A DNA stretch of 64,000 nucleotides from Lachnospiraceae bacterium C7 (lineage in GTDB: Bacteria > Bacillota > Clostridia > Lachnospirales > Lachnospiraceae), in assembly GCA_900113385.1 (NCBI GenBank), contig FOPE01000006.1:1-64000 (forward strand). Reading direction: 5' to 3'. The notes under the pieces were generated by a model, which ran no database searches, was not told the origin of the DNA, and worked only from the letters and a program-made list of their open reading frames with translations. The position numbers were made by a program, and so were the translations under genes. Within the stretch, counting starts at the first letter, position 1; every line of letters starts with the position of its first letter. Below are positions 55,440 through 64,000 of this stretch, one piece after another.

Positions 55440-56762
55440 ATGACAATACTTATAAAGAATGGTAGGGTAATTAATCCTGCAACAAATCTAGATGAAATAA
55501 AAGATGTTTTAATTATAGGGGAAAAAGTTGAAAAAATAGCAAATAATATTGATGAGAATGGCGTTGATAAAGTAATAGATGCTACTGATTGCTTAGTTAT
55601 GCCAGGTTTTATAGATATGAATTCGAATCTAAGGGATCCAGGTCCTGAAGAAGACGGTACTATTATGACAGAGATGGCAGCAGCAGCTCATGGTGGATAT
55701 ACAACAGTACTTGCAATGCCTAATACACATCCAGTTGTTGATAATCCTGATGCAGTAAACTATGTTCATAATAAGGCAAAAGCTGGAAATTGTATAAATG
55801 TTTTACAAGTAGGAGCTTTAACAAAAGGCGAAAAAGGTGAAGAACTTTGTGATTTTGAAGGCATGAAAAAAGTAGGAGTTAAAGCTTTATGTGAAGCCGG
55901 AAAATCAATTAGAGATACAAATATATTTTATAATGCATTAAAAAAGGCAAAAGATTTAGATTTAGTTGTTTTAGATCATTGCCAAGATACATATTTAGAC
56001 CAAGATGGTGTTATGAATGATGACGAAAACGCTAAAAACATGGATATGCCAGTGCTTTCTAATACAGTGGAAGACGTTATTATAGCAAGGGACTTAATGC
56101 TTGCACACAAAGCAAATGCAAAACTTCATTTATGTCACTGTTCTACACATGGTTCAGTGAAAATGCTTGAGATTGCAAAAGAAATTGGTATTGATGTTAC
56201 AGCAGAAGTTACACCACATCATTTTACTTTAACATCAGATGATATTAAGGAGTTTATTCCAATTCCAGAAAATGGAATTATGATTCCACATGATACAGAT
56301 GCTGATACAGCATTTAAGGTTAATCCACCACTTAGAACACAAAAGGATAAGGAAGAACTTATAAAAGCATTAAAAGAAGGTACAATTGATGTAATTGCAA
56401 CAAATCATGAACCACGTACATTTGATGAAAAGAATACATCAATGAGATATGCACCTTTTGGAATAGTTGGTTTTGAGACAACGGCCGCTATTACATACAC
56501 AGAGTTAGTTTTGAAGGATGTACTTACACCAATGCAAATGGCAGAAAAATTAAGTTACAATCCAGCAAAGATTATTGGAATAGATAAAGGTGATATAAGT
56601 GAAGGAAAAACTGCAGATGTAGTTATTTTTGATACAAGTCACCAATATAAAATTGATAAAAACACATTTCTTTCAAAAGGGAAAAACACACCATTTCAGG
56701 GACGTGAAGTTACAGGTAGCGTAAAGACTACTATATGTGGAGGAAAAGTTGTATTTGAATGA
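55440..56762 (+). CDS. pyrC: Dihydroorotase homologue lacking metal ligands (probable pseudo-dihydroorotase)
   Basis: 440 residues from ATG 55440 (GGGGGAAG ahead; ATG 55422 also in frame) with the dihydroorotase fold: ILIKNGRVINPATNLDEIK, VMPGFIDMN, TVLAMPNTHPVVDNP, EVTPHHFTLTSDDI. The HxH metal pair is replaced by Asn61-Ser-Asn63 (NSNLRDPG). The bridging Asp near 153 is Ala (ALCEAGKS). The catalytic Asp is Asn322 (IATNHEPRT). His180 and the HLCHCST histidines remain. Active bacterial dihydroorotases keep the missing residues, so this protein is probably inactive and perhaps structural, as the inactive PyrC' partner of aspartate transcarbamoylase is in some bacteria. It heads the pyr operon. 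Confidence 0.85.
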   Translation: MTILIKNGRVINPATNLDEIKDVLIIGEKVEKIANNIDENGVDKVIDATDCLVMPGFIDMNSNLRDPGPEEDGTIMTEMAAAAHGGYTTVLAMPNTHPVVDNPDAVNYVHNKAKAGNCINVLQVGALTKGEKGEELCDFEGMKKVGVKALCEAGKSIRDTNIFYNALKKAKDLDLVVLDHCQDTYLDQDGVMNDDENAKNMDMPVLSNTVEDVIIARDLMLAHKANAKLHLCHCSTHGSVKMLEIAKEIGIDVTAEVTPHHFTLTSDDIKEFIPIPENGIMIPHDTDADTAFKVNPPLRTQKDKEELIKALKEGTIDVIATNHEPRTFDEKNTSMRYAPFGIVGFETTAAITYTELVLKDVLTPMQMAEKLSYNPAKIIGIDKGDISEGKTADVVIFDTSHQYKIDKNTFLSKGKNTPFQGREVTGSVKTTICGGKVVFE

Positions 56763-56767
56763 TAAAT

Positions 56768-56813
56768 AAGCAGGCTACTCCAAAAGAGTGATTTTTTTGA
56801 AGAGCCTGCTTTA
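56768..56813 (+). terminator. Hairpin between pyrC-like gene and pyrF
   Basis: AAGCAGGCT and AGCCTGCTT pair, followed by TAAAT. The T run is poor, so it may only partly stop transcription. Confidence 0.65.
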
Positions 56814-56852
56814 AATATAAGTATTTTTATAAAGAGAGGAACTTTAAAAAAG

Positions 56853-57779
56853 ATGATTAACAAGCTTATTGACAAAATTAAAAAAACAGATGCACCAATA
56901 GTTGTAGGATTAGATCCTATGCTTGATTATGTACCATCATGTATTACTAAAAAGGCGTTTAGCGAATATGGTGAAACATTAGAGGGGGCAGCAGAAGCAA
57001 TTTGGCAATATAATAAAGCTATTATTGATGCCACATATGATATTATTCCAGCGGTTAAGCCACAGATTGCAATGTATGAGCAGTTTGGTGTAGAAGGAAT
57101 GAAAGTCTTTAAAAAGACAGTTGACTATTGTCATGAAAAGGACCTTGTTGTCATCGGTGATGTAAAAAGAGGCGATATTGGTTCAACATCTAAAGCTTAT
57201 GCAGTTGGTCATTTAGGAAAAGTGACAGTAGGAAATAATAAAATTAGCCCATTTAACGAGGACTTTGCAACAGTAAATCCATATCTAGGATCAGATGGAA
57301 TTACACCATTTCTTGATATTTGTAAAGAGGAGAAAAAAGGAATCTTTATTTTAGTAAAAACATCTAACCCTTCTAGCGGAGAATTCCAAGACAGATTAAT
57401 TGATGACAAACCATTATATGAACATGTAGGCGAAAAAGTTGCCCAGTGGGGAAGCCAATGCATGGGTGATGAATATAGTTATGTTGGAGCCGTAGTAGGA
57501 GCAACTTATCCAGAAATGGGAGCAGCTCTTAGAAAAGTTATGCCAAAAAGTATGATTTTAGTACCAGGCTATGGAGCACAAGGTGGAAAAGCAAAAGATT
57601 TAAAATGCTTCTTCAATGAGGATGGTCTTGGAGCTATTATTAATTCTTCTCGTGGAATAATTTGTGCATACAAGAAGGAGCAGTACATTGAAAAAGGTAT
57701 AACAGAAGAGAATTTTGCAGATGCATCAAGAATGGCAGTAAAGGATATGATTGAAGATATTAATGGAGCAATTAAATAA
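56853..57779 (+). CDS. pyrF: Orotidine-5'-phosphate decarboxylase, type 2
   Basis: Makes UMP. 308 residues, the longer type 2 form. Seen: VVGLDPMLDYVPSC, AVKPQIAMYEQFG, the catalytic DVKRGDIGSTSKAYA, VNPYLGSDGITPF and LVPGYGAQGG. Ribosome site AGAGAGGAA precedes the ATG. Second pyr gene, 77 bases before pyrK. Confidence 0.96.
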   Translation: MINKLIDKIKKTDAPIVVGLDPMLDYVPSCITKKAFSEYGETLEGAAEAIWQYNKAIIDATYDIIPAVKPQIAMYEQFGVEGMKVFKKTVDYCHEKDLVVIGDVKRGDIGSTSKAYAVGHLGKVTVGNNKISPFNEDFATVNPYLGSDGITPFLDICKEEKKGIFILVKTSNPSSGEFQDRLIDDKPLYEHVGEKVAQWGSQCMGDEYSYVGAVVGATYPEMGAALRKVMPKSMILVPGYGAQGGKAKDLKCFFNEDGLGAIINSSRGIICAYKKEQYIEKGITEENFADASRMAVKDMIEDINGAIK

Positions 57780-57856
57780 AAATTATTAATATAACAATCA
57801 TTAAGATAATCATATTCATTATAAGTAAAGAATGGCGGTTTTAAAGGAGTAAAGAA

Positions 57857-58642
57857 ATGTCGGAGATTTTTAGAGAGCAGGTAAAAATTTTATCTAATGA
57901 AAAACTTTCAGCAGGCGTATATAGTTTAGAATTAGAGACAAAAAATATAGCAAAAAATGCTAAAGCAGGTCAGTTTGTAACAGTTTACTGTAAAGATTCT
58001 AGTCGCTTGTTGCCAAGACCTATAAGCCTATGTGAAATTGATTCGAAAAAAAATACAATTCGTTTAGTGTTTAGAACAGTAGGAGCAGGAACTAAGGAAC
58101 TTGCAGATTATAAAGCAGGTGAAGAACTTACTGTTATGGGACCATTAGGAAATGGCTATGATTTAGATAAGTTTGATGCAAATAAAAAAGCGTTAATTAT
58201 TGGTGGAGGAATAGGAATACCTCCTATGCTTCAAGTGGCAAAGGACGCAAAATGCCAAAAAGAAATTGTAGCTGGTTATAGAAACAAAAATGAATTGTTT
58301 TTATATAAGGACTTAGAAGCTGTAGCTAAGGTGCATGTGGCTACAGATGATGGCAGTTTTGAAACAAAGGGAACAGTAATTGATGCAATAAAAGAAAAAA
58401 GTCTTCAGGCAGATGTTGTATTTGCATGTGGTCCTATGCCAATGCTAAAAGCCTTAAAAATGTATTGTGAAAATAATAATATAGAGTGTTACATTTCATT
58501 AGAAGAGCGTATGGCTTGTGGAATAGGCGCATGTCTAGGCTGTGTAACAAAAACAAAGAAAAAAGATCATCATTTAAATGTAAATAATACTAGAATTTGT
58601 ACAGAAGGACCAGTTTTTGATGCTAGGGAGGTAGAAATATAA
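57857..58642 (+). CDS. pyrK: Dihydroorotate dehydrogenase electron-transfer subunit
   Basis: 261 residues. The FAD domain has RLLPRPISLCEID, the NAD domain has GGGIGIPPMLQVAK and FACGPMPML, and the C-terminal 2Fe-2S cluster ligands are in ERMACGIGACLGCV and a later Cys (TRICTEG). It passes electrons from PyrD to NAD. Its stop TAA overlaps the pyrD ATG by one base (TAATG), so translation is coupled. AAAGGAG precedes the ATG. Confidence 0.97.
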   Translation: MSEIFREQVKILSNEKLSAGVYSLELETKNIAKNAKAGQFVTVYCKDSSRLLPRPISLCEIDSKKNTIRLVFRTVGAGTKELADYKAGEELTVMGPLGNGYDLDKFDANKKALIIGGGIGIPPMLQVAKDAKCQKEIVAGYRNKNELFLYKDLEAVAKVHVATDDGSFETKGTVIDAIKEKSLQADVVFACGPMPMLKALKMYCENNNIECYISLEERMACGIGACLGCVTKTKKKDHHLNVNNTRICTEGPVFDAREVEI

Positions 58643-59544
58643 TGAATACAAGTGTAGATTTTTGCGGCAAAATTTTTAAAAATCCTGTAATTACAGCATC
58701 AGGAACCTTTGGCTCAGGTCAAGAATATTCACAATTTGTAGATTTAAATAAACTAGGTGGAGTTGTAACAAAAGGTGTTGCAAATGTACCATGGGAAGGA
58801 AACCCAACACCTAGAGTAGCTGAAGTATATGGCGGAATGCTTAATGCAGTTGGTTTACAAAATCCAGGCATAGAAACTTTTTGTAATAGAGATATTCCAT
58901 TTTTACAGAAATATGATACTAATATTATTGTAAATGTGTGCGGTCATACAAAACAAGAATATCTTGATGTAGTAGAACGTTTACAACAAGAAGACGTAGA
59001 TATTTTAGAGATAAATATTTCATGCCCAAACGTTACAGCTGGTGGACTTTCCTTTGGTCAAGATCCAAAAGGAGTAGAGGAAATTACAAAGGCGATTAAA
59101 AAAATAGCAAAACAACCTGTTGTAATGAAACTTACTCCAAATGTAACAGATATCAAGGAAATCGCAAAGGCTGCTGAAGCAGGCGGGGCAGATGGAATCT
59201 CACTTATCAATACACTAACAGGAATGAAAATTGACATAAATAGAAGAAGCTTTGTGTTAGCTAATAAAACTGGCGGAATGAGTGGCCCTGCTATTCATCC
59301 AATAGCTGTAAGAATGGTGTATGAAGCTTCACATGCTGTAAATATTCCAGTTCTTGGTATGGGAGGAATAATGAATGCCGATGATGCAATTGAAATGATT
59401 TTAGCAGGAGCATCATTAGTGTCAATAGGAACAGCCAATTTCGTAGATCCAACTACAACAGTTAAAGTGGTAGAGGGAATAGAAGAATACATGAGAAAAT
59501 ATAATGTATCTGACATAAAGGAATTAGTTGGAGCTGTAAGATAA
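58642..59544 (+). CDS. pyrD: Dihydroorotate dehydrogenase, class 1B catalytic subunit
   Basis: Oxidises dihydroorotate to orotate with FMN. 300 residues. Seen: NPVITASGTFGSGQEYSQF, NAVGLQNPGIETF, the active-site Cys in ISCPNVTAGGLSFGQ, KLTPNVTDI and GMGGIMNADDAIEMI. The Cys (rather than Ser) and the adjoining pyrK identify the NAD-linked class 1B enzyme. The ribosome site lies in the end of pyrK (GGGAGG). Confidence 0.97.
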   Translation: MNTSVDFCGKIFKNPVITASGTFGSGQEYSQFVDLNKLGGVVTKGVANVPWEGNPTPRVAEVYGGMLNAVGLQNPGIETFCNRDIPFLQKYDTNIIVNVCGHTKQEYLDVVERLQQEDVDILEINISCPNVTAGGLSFGQDPKGVEEITKAIKKIAKQPVVMKLTPNVTDIKEIAKAAEAGGADGISLINTLTGMKIDINRRSFVLANKTGGMSGPAIHPIAVRMVYEASHAVNIPVLGMGGIMNADDAIEMILAGASLVSIGTANFVDPTTTVKVVEGIEEYMRKYNVSDIKELVGAVR

Positions 59545-59600
59545 AAATAAGGTAATAAGAAAAATAAAATAGAAAAAATAATATAAAAAAAATAATATAA

Positions 59601-59627
59601 AACTTTTATATTTATTTTATAAAAGTT
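59601..59627 (+). terminator. AT-rich hairpin after pyrD
   Basis: AACTTTTAT pairs with ATAAAAGTT. Weak, no clean T run. Confidence 0.4.
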
Positions 59628-59696
59628 GTAAAAACAATACTAAAGCATCTCTAAAAAGCCGATAAAAAAGTATAAAGGTTTAAGGAGGTGCTTTTT

Positions 59697-60449
59697 GTGT
59701 TTAAGGATATTATACGTGGTTTCTTTAATATAACAGAGGACGTGGCAGATCATAATGAAATAAGAGATAGAATTTTATCAGGGGGAAAAGTAACTGGCAC
59801 AAATATGTGTGTAATGGTGTGTGCCGTAATTATTGCGTCTGTGGGATTGAATACTGATTCAGTGGCGGTTATTATAGGCGCTATGCTTATTTCACCACTT
59901 ATGGGAAGTATATTAGCAATAGCCTATGGAACAGAATCAGCTAATGCAAGGCTTGCGGAAAAACATATTTTAGGATTATTATTTCAGATTAATATAAGTG
60001 TAGGAGCAGCAACTATATATTTTGCTTTGTCGCCTGTTAAAAGTGAAACAGAGCAAATTTTAGCTAGAACATCCCCAACATTATTTGATGTTTTAATTGC
60101 GATTGCAGGTGGAATAGCAGGGATAATTGGGCAAACAAGAAAAGATAAGGCCAATAATATTGTTCCAGGAGTTGCCATTGCAACAGCTCTTATGCCTCCA
60201 CTTTGCACCTGTGGATATGCAATAGCAAATGGAAAAATTAAAATGCTTTTAGAAGCAGCATATCTGTTTATAATTAATGCATATTTTATCTTTTTATCTG
60301 CAGCATTGATTTTATCAGTTTTAGAAGTTCCAAAAGTAAAAGAATTAACAGATGAACAGTGGTTAAGATTAAGACGAAGGATGATTAGAAATTCTATAAT
60401 CATTATAATTCCAAGTGTTTTTGCTTTATATAGTATACATATGAAATAG
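59697..60449 (+). CDS. DUF389 family membrane protein
   Basis: 250 residues from GTG 59697. AAGGAGG at 59682-59688 rules out the earlier in-frame GTG at 59688, which overlaps it. It has about six membrane helices with the DUF389 signature (VIIGAMLISPLMGSILAIAYG; PGVAIATALMPPLCTCGYAI). The function of the family is unknown. It lies between pyrD and pyrE in the same orientation. Confidence 0.88.
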   Translation: MFKDIIRGFFNITEDVADHNEIRDRILSGGKVTGTNMCVMVCAVIIASVGLNTDSVAVIIGAMLISPLMGSILAIAYGTESANARLAEKHILGLLFQINISVGAATIYFALSPVKSETEQILARTSPTLFDVLIAIAGGIAGIIGQTRKDKANNIVPGVAIATALMPPLCTCGYAIANGKIKMLLEAAYLFIINAYFIFLSAALILSVLEVPKVKELTDEQWLRLRRRMIRNSIIIIIPSVFALYSIHMK

Positions 60450-60539
60450 TTGCATTCTAGGGCTTTAGGCATATTGTAACATTTTAGATTTTATGGTAGA
60501 CTTAAAATGTTTTAAGAAAGTTTAGCAGGAGGAACTAAA

Positions 60540-61217
60540 ATGGAAAGCTACAAGCAAGAGTTTATTGAATTTATGGTAGAATGCAACGTTTTAAAATTTG
60601 GAGATTTCACTTTAAAAAGTGGCAGAAAATCTCCTTTTTTTATGAATGCAGGAGCATATGTAACAGGTACTCAATTAATGAAATTAGGAGAGTATTATGC
60701 CACAGCTATTCATGAAAATTTCGGTGACGATTTTGACGTTTTATTCGGACCAGCTTATAAGGGAATTCCACTTTCTGTAGCAACAACTATCGCTTTTTCA
60801 AAATTATACGGCAAAGAGATTCGTTATTGTTCTAACAGAAAAGAAATCAAAGACCACGGTGATACAGGTATTTTACTTGGAAGTGATATTAAGGATGGAG
60901 ATAGAGTTGTTATTATTGAAGATGTTACTACATCAGGCAAATCTATCGAGGAGACTTTCCCAATTATCAAAGCACAAGGAGATGTAGAAATCAAAGGCCT
61001 TATGGTTTCATTAAATAGAATGGAAGTTGGCCTTGGGGGAGAAAAAAGTGCCCTTGATGAAATCCGTGAAAAATATGGATTCCCAGCTCATGCAATTGTT
61101 ACTATGAAAGAAGTTATGGAACATCTTTATAATAAAGAGTGCCAAGGAAAAATAGTAATTAACGATGAGGTTAAGGCTAATTTAGATAAATATTATGAGC
61201 AATATGGTTGCAAATAG
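60540..61217 (+). CDS. pyrE: Orotate phosphoribosyltransferase
   Basis: Joins orotate to PRPP. 225 residues. Seen: LKSGRKSPFFMNAGAYVTG, FGPAYKGIPLSVATTIAF, KDHGDTGILLGSDIKDGD and the PRPP loop VVIIEDVTTSGKSIEE. Ribosome site AGGAGG precedes the ATG. Last pyr gene here; pyrB/pyrI and carbamoyl-phosphate synthase are elsewhere. Confidence 0.97.
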   Translation: MESYKQEFIEFMVECNVLKFGDFTLKSGRKSPFFMNAGAYVTGTQLMKLGEYYATAIHENFGDDFDVLFGPAYKGIPLSVATTIAFSKLYGKEIRYCSNRKEIKDHGDTGILLGSDIKDGDRVVIIEDVTTSGKSIEETFPIIKAQGDVEIKGLMVSLNRMEVGLGGEKSALDEIREKYGFPAHAIVTMKEVMEHLYNKECQGKIVINDEVKANLDKYYEQYGCK

Positions 61218-61278
61218 ATTTTATAAATTAATTTGCAACTAAGATTTATAATAAAAAAGTTGCAGGTTGGCTTTTCTT

Positions 61279-61328
61279 ACCAGAAATCCTCTAAAGATTA
61301 AAAAAATAGAGGGTTTCTGGGTTTTTCA
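61279..61328 (+). terminator. pyrE terminator
   Basis: CCAGAAATCCTCTA pairs with TAGAGGGTTTCTGG, followed by GTTTTTC. Confidence 0.85.
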
Positions 61329-61419
61329 TTTAGTTTGATGCAGTTGTATTAAAAGGTTACAACTAATAAAATGTAGTTTGTTTAGTATTATTTTAGTTAA
61401 TAGTTAGAAAGGATATATT

Positions 61420-61749
61420 ATGCCAAGAAGACATGGAAAATATAAATTTACCGGAAAAAAACATTCACGTAAAGGAATGATTGCAACAGGCATTGCTGCG
61501 GCAATGATTTTACTTTTTATAATTGTGATTGTTATGGCATTTGAAGCAGCAGGAAAAATGTCAGCTTATGTTGGAAGTGCAGGTGTTTTAGCTGTATTTG
61601 GAACAGCTATCTCAGTAGTTCTTGCAATTCAAAGTATGCATGAGGAAGATTCCTTTAAACTATTTCCACGAATAGCAATGGTTACTTCTGTTTTAGCAGC
61701 ATTGTGTTGGTTTGGAACATATGCATTAGGATTTTATATGACAGTATAG
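61420..61749 (+). CDS. Small conserved-looking membrane protein, three helices
   Basis: 109 residues: a very basic N-terminus (MPRRHGKYKFTGKKHSRKG) then three membrane helices (about 20-42, 50-70 and 85-108). No catalytic motif. The positive-inside pattern puts the N-terminus in the cytoplasm. It has its own gap upstream and a terminator downstream. Function unknown; small Lachnospiraceae membrane-protein families of this shape exist, but I cannot name one with certainty. Confidence 0.75.
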   Translation: MPRRHGKYKFTGKKHSRKGMIATGIAAAMILLFIIVIVMAFEAAGKMSAYVGSAGVLAVFGTAISVVLAIQSMHEEDSFKLFPRIAMVTSVLAALCWFGTYALGFYMTV

Positions 61750-61762
61750 AAAAATAAGAAGG

Positions 61763-61791
61763 ATCCTTGGTATAATGCCAAGGATTTTTTG
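61763..61791 (+). terminator. Terminator after the three-helix protein
   Basis: ATCCTTGG pairs with CCAAGGAT, followed by six T. It ends only 3 bases before the ribosome site of the next gene. Confidence 0.85.
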
Positions 61792-61806
61792 CAAAGGAGA
61801 AAAAAG

Positions 61807-63855
61807 ATGAAATATAAGGAATTGTATCAAGAAAACAACAAAAACTTACAAGAACGTTATGAACTTGTATCAGAAAAAATTAGGGAAATTGCATCAGAAG
61901 GATATACTGATGCCAACATTGAAGAAAATTATTTAAATTATTTTACAACAGTAGCAAAATACTTAGTAAAGTTAGAAGATGTTTTATGTGCTCAGCAAAA
62001 CGGTGAAATTGCTAAAATGCCTGAGAAGCAAGGAAAAGAATTAATTTATAGCTTATACCAAGAGGTTTATAAAGAAAATTACTTAAATAGCTTTGCTAAT
62101 CCTAGCTATGCAACAAAAGAGTTAGGAGAAAATGGACAGATTTTATCAGCTGTTTTTGCTGAAATAATAGCGATAGGTAAAACAGTATTTCAAGGTGATT
62201 TAACATTTTTATGCATATATGAAGAGATTTTTGCAGAAATTTATACATGCCTTAGAGATAAAGAAAATCTATCTACAAAAGCTGTAAAAGATGCGTATTA
62301 TTGGTTTAAACATGACTATCTTGAAGTGACAATGGAGGATTCAATTAATAAACTTATTAATCCTGATTATGACTATTATACAGATATAGTTTGTGATATG
62401 GACCTTAGTACACCGGATTATTTATACAGATATGGTTTTAATGTTACAGAGGATGAAATTAAAAGTGCAGAATTTTTAGCTACTCTTCCACAAGAAGAAA
62501 TTCAAAAAATGGCAGATACTTATACTGAAGGATACAGAATAGGTTTTGAGGTTACAAGTAAAGATTTATCTATAAAAGATAAAGTCGAAATTCGTTATCC
62601 ATTAGGATTTGAAAGAATTGCAAAAGCATCTGTAGAGAATTTCAAAAAATTAAATTTAAGATCCATTATGAAACCATATACTACACCGGCAAATAAGCAG
62701 TTTAGCTATGACCATAGAGATGATTTAGGTTTAGTTTTAGATAAAGCCTATGTTGAGAGAACATTAGAATGTTACAAGGTGTCTTTTGAAAAAGTAAAAA
62801 AAGAAGCTAGAGGATATGCAGGACCAGCAGTTATAGAAGTCTTTGGAGAAGAACCATTTTCTCCAGAAGCAAAAAAAGAAAATGTTAAATTAACAGATAA
62901 ACAGCAGAAACTTTCTGTATATCGAAAAAGTGAAATGTCACAGATCCTTAATCAATATATTGTGGGAGAAGAAAGAAGTTTTACAATTATAGCTTATCCA
63001 CTTCCATCAATTGGAAAAGATTATGAGAATATTTTTAGAGAAACAGTTAAATTAAATACTCTAGATTACGCATTTTATAGAGATATGCAACAAAAAATTA
63101 TTGATGTATTAGATACAGGAGATAAAGCTCATATTGTTGGAACTAATGGTAATAAGACAGATATTTACGTTAATTTATACAAATTAAATGACCCAACAAA
63201 AGAGACTATTTTTGAAAACTGTGTAGCAGATGTAAATATACCAGTAGGAGAAGTATTTACTTCACCAGTTTTAAAAGGAACAACAGGTAAATTACATGTA
63301 AGTCAGGTTTATTTAAATGGCCTTAAATACTTAAATCTTGAAATCGATTTTGAAGATGGAATGATTAAAGATTATACTTGCACAAACTTCGAATCAGAAG
63401 AAGAAAACAAAAAATACATTAAGGATAACATTTTAATGAATCATGATACTCTACCAATGGGTGAATTTGCTATTGGAACTAATACAGTAGCTTATAAAAT
63501 GGCTGATACTTATAAGATCGCAGATAAGATGCCAATTCTTATTGCAGAAAAAACAGGTCCACATTTTGCAGTAGGTGATACTTGCTATACATATGATGAA
63601 GATAATATGACATATAATCCAGACAAAAAAGCAATTGTAGCAAGAGATAATGAAGTATCAATTTTAAGAAAAGAGGATCCTTCAAAGGCATATTTTAACT
63701 GCCACACTGATATTACAATTCCATATAATGAATTAGGAAAAATCTCTGTAATTACAAAAAATGGAGAGAGTAAAGATATTATTGTTAATGGAAGATTTGT
63801 AGTAGAAGGAACAGAAAGTCTTAACGAGCCACTTGATGAGATGGATCAAAACTAA
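61807..63855 (+). CDS. M29-type aminopeptidase with an N-terminal extension
   Basis: 682 residues from ATG 61807, set by AAAGGAG (61793-61799). The C-terminal ~400 residues fit the M29 aminopeptidases (AmpS/PepS): HIVGTNGNKTDIYVNL, ADVNIPVGEVFTSPVL, LPMGEFAIGTNTVAY and EKTGPHFAVGDTCY supply the Glu and His metal ligands. Usual M29 enzymes have about 400-420 residues, so the first ~260 residues are an added helical domain (NIEENYLNYFTTVAKYLVKL; LNSFANPSYATKELGENG). The role is probably removal of N-terminal residues from peptides; the extension's role is unknown. Confidence 0.82.
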   Translation: MKYKELYQENNKNLQERYELVSEKIREIASEGYTDANIEENYLNYFTTVAKYLVKLEDVLCAQQNGEIAKMPEKQGKELIYSLYQEVYKENYLNSFANPSYATKELGENGQILSAVFAEIIAIGKTVFQGDLTFLCIYEEIFAEIYTCLRDKENLSTKAVKDAYYWFKHDYLEVTMEDSINKLINPDYDYYTDIVCDMDLSTPDYLYRYGFNVTEDEIKSAEFLATLPQEEIQKMADTYTEGYRIGFEVTSKDLSIKDKVEIRYPLGFERIAKASVENFKKLNLRSIMKPYTTPANKQFSYDHRDDLGLVLDKAYVERTLECYKVSFEKVKKEARGYAGPAVIEVFGEEPFSPEAKKENVKLTDKQQKLSVYRKSEMSQILNQYIVGEERSFTIIAYPLPSIGKDYENIFRETVKLNTLDYAFYRDMQQKIIDVLDTGDKAHIVGTNGNKTDIYVNLYKLNDPTKETIFENCVADVNIPVGEVFTSPVLKGTTGKLHVSQVYLNGLKYLNLEIDFEDGMIKDYTCTNFESEEENKKYIKDNILMNHDTLPMGEFAIGTNTVAYKMADTYKIADKMPILIAEKTGPHFAVGDTCYTYDEDNMTYNPDKKAIVARDNEVSILRKEDPSKAYFNCHTDITIPYNELGKISVITKNGESKDIIVNGRFVVEGTESLNEPLDEMDQN

Positions 63856-63992
63856 ATACTTGTGTCTTACTTATTAAAGATATTAGAATTACTAATTTTA
63901 AATATAGGATAAATTAGTATAATATATAAATAGAAAAAATAATATCCCTTAAAAAGGTTCTAATTCTATTGTATATTTTAGGAGGAAAAGTA

Positions 63993-64000
63993 ATGGCACA
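63993..64000 (+). CDS. First codons of a further gene (partial)
   Basis: ATGGCACA follows TTAGGAGGAAAAG, a strong ribosome site, so a gene starts at 63993 and leaves the window. A TATAAT at 63918-63923 may belong to its promoter. Its product cannot be known from here. Confidence 0.6.

Overview
The window is a stretch of AT-rich, mostly plus-strand chromosome from a Gram-positive obligate anaerobe of the Clostridia, most likely a Lachnospiraceae member (inference). The support is an oxygen-independent class III ribonucleotide reductase, T-box, lysine and FMN leader RNAs, a CIRCE-controlled clpB, a eukaryote-type HisA beside glnA and an ANTAR regulator, the DapL lysine route, and rho-independent terminators after nearly every unit. 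No rRNA, tRNA, transposase, phage or CRISPR was seen.

Layout. 1-4.4 kb: MarR regulator, nrdD with an NrdR-type promoter and a long structured leader, tcdA. 4.4-8.8 kb: FMN riboswitch and ribD-ribE-ribBA-ribH. 8.8-17 kb: CDF transporter, pepF, luxS-mtnN, a 44-residue membrane peptide, a large RND-type protein. 17-27 kb: T-box-valS, FapA-like protein, a 47-residue protein, a zinc-ribbon/TPR membrane protein, a small membrane-anchored protein, CIRCE-clpB. 27-30.4 kb: possible structured RNA, rarA, type Ic aminotransferase. 30.4-34.3 kb, minus strand: a small leaderless-bacteriocin locus followed upstream by a LacI-like sensor lacking its DNA-binding head. 34.4-41.1 kb: a Tad/type IVb-pilus-like operon with four related tiny pilin-like proteins and a large secreted protein. 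41-44.4 kb, minus strand: CorC-like protein and guaB with a structured leader. 44.5-47.4 kb: hisA(eukaryotic type)-glnA-ANTAR operon preceded by a two-hairpin antitermination leader. 47.5-55.2 kb: dapL, typA, a cobalamin adenosyltransferase-like gene, a polysaccharide deacetylase, lysine riboswitch-dapA-dapB. 55.3-61.3 kb: pyrC-like, pyrF, pyrK, pyrD, a DUF389 protein, pyrE. The end holds a small membrane protein, an M29 aminopeptidase and the first codons of another gene.

The most notable material is: (i) a 43-residue aureocin A53/lacticin Q-like leaderless bacteriocin gene, with a LytTR regulator and an ABC transporter, where the bacteriocin and the transporter share the same promoter/operator; beside it lies an internally deleted second copy of the regulator; (ii) an ANTAR antitermination leader that can be drawn base by base in front of the hisA-glnA-ANTAR operon; (iii) a PyrC homologue in a pyrimidine operon that has lost four metal/catalytic residues and is probably a pseudo-enzyme; (iv) the pilus-like operon with its family of MKEIIEQYG-starting peptides; (v) structured leaders before nrdD and guaB that do not match a riboswitch class I recognise.
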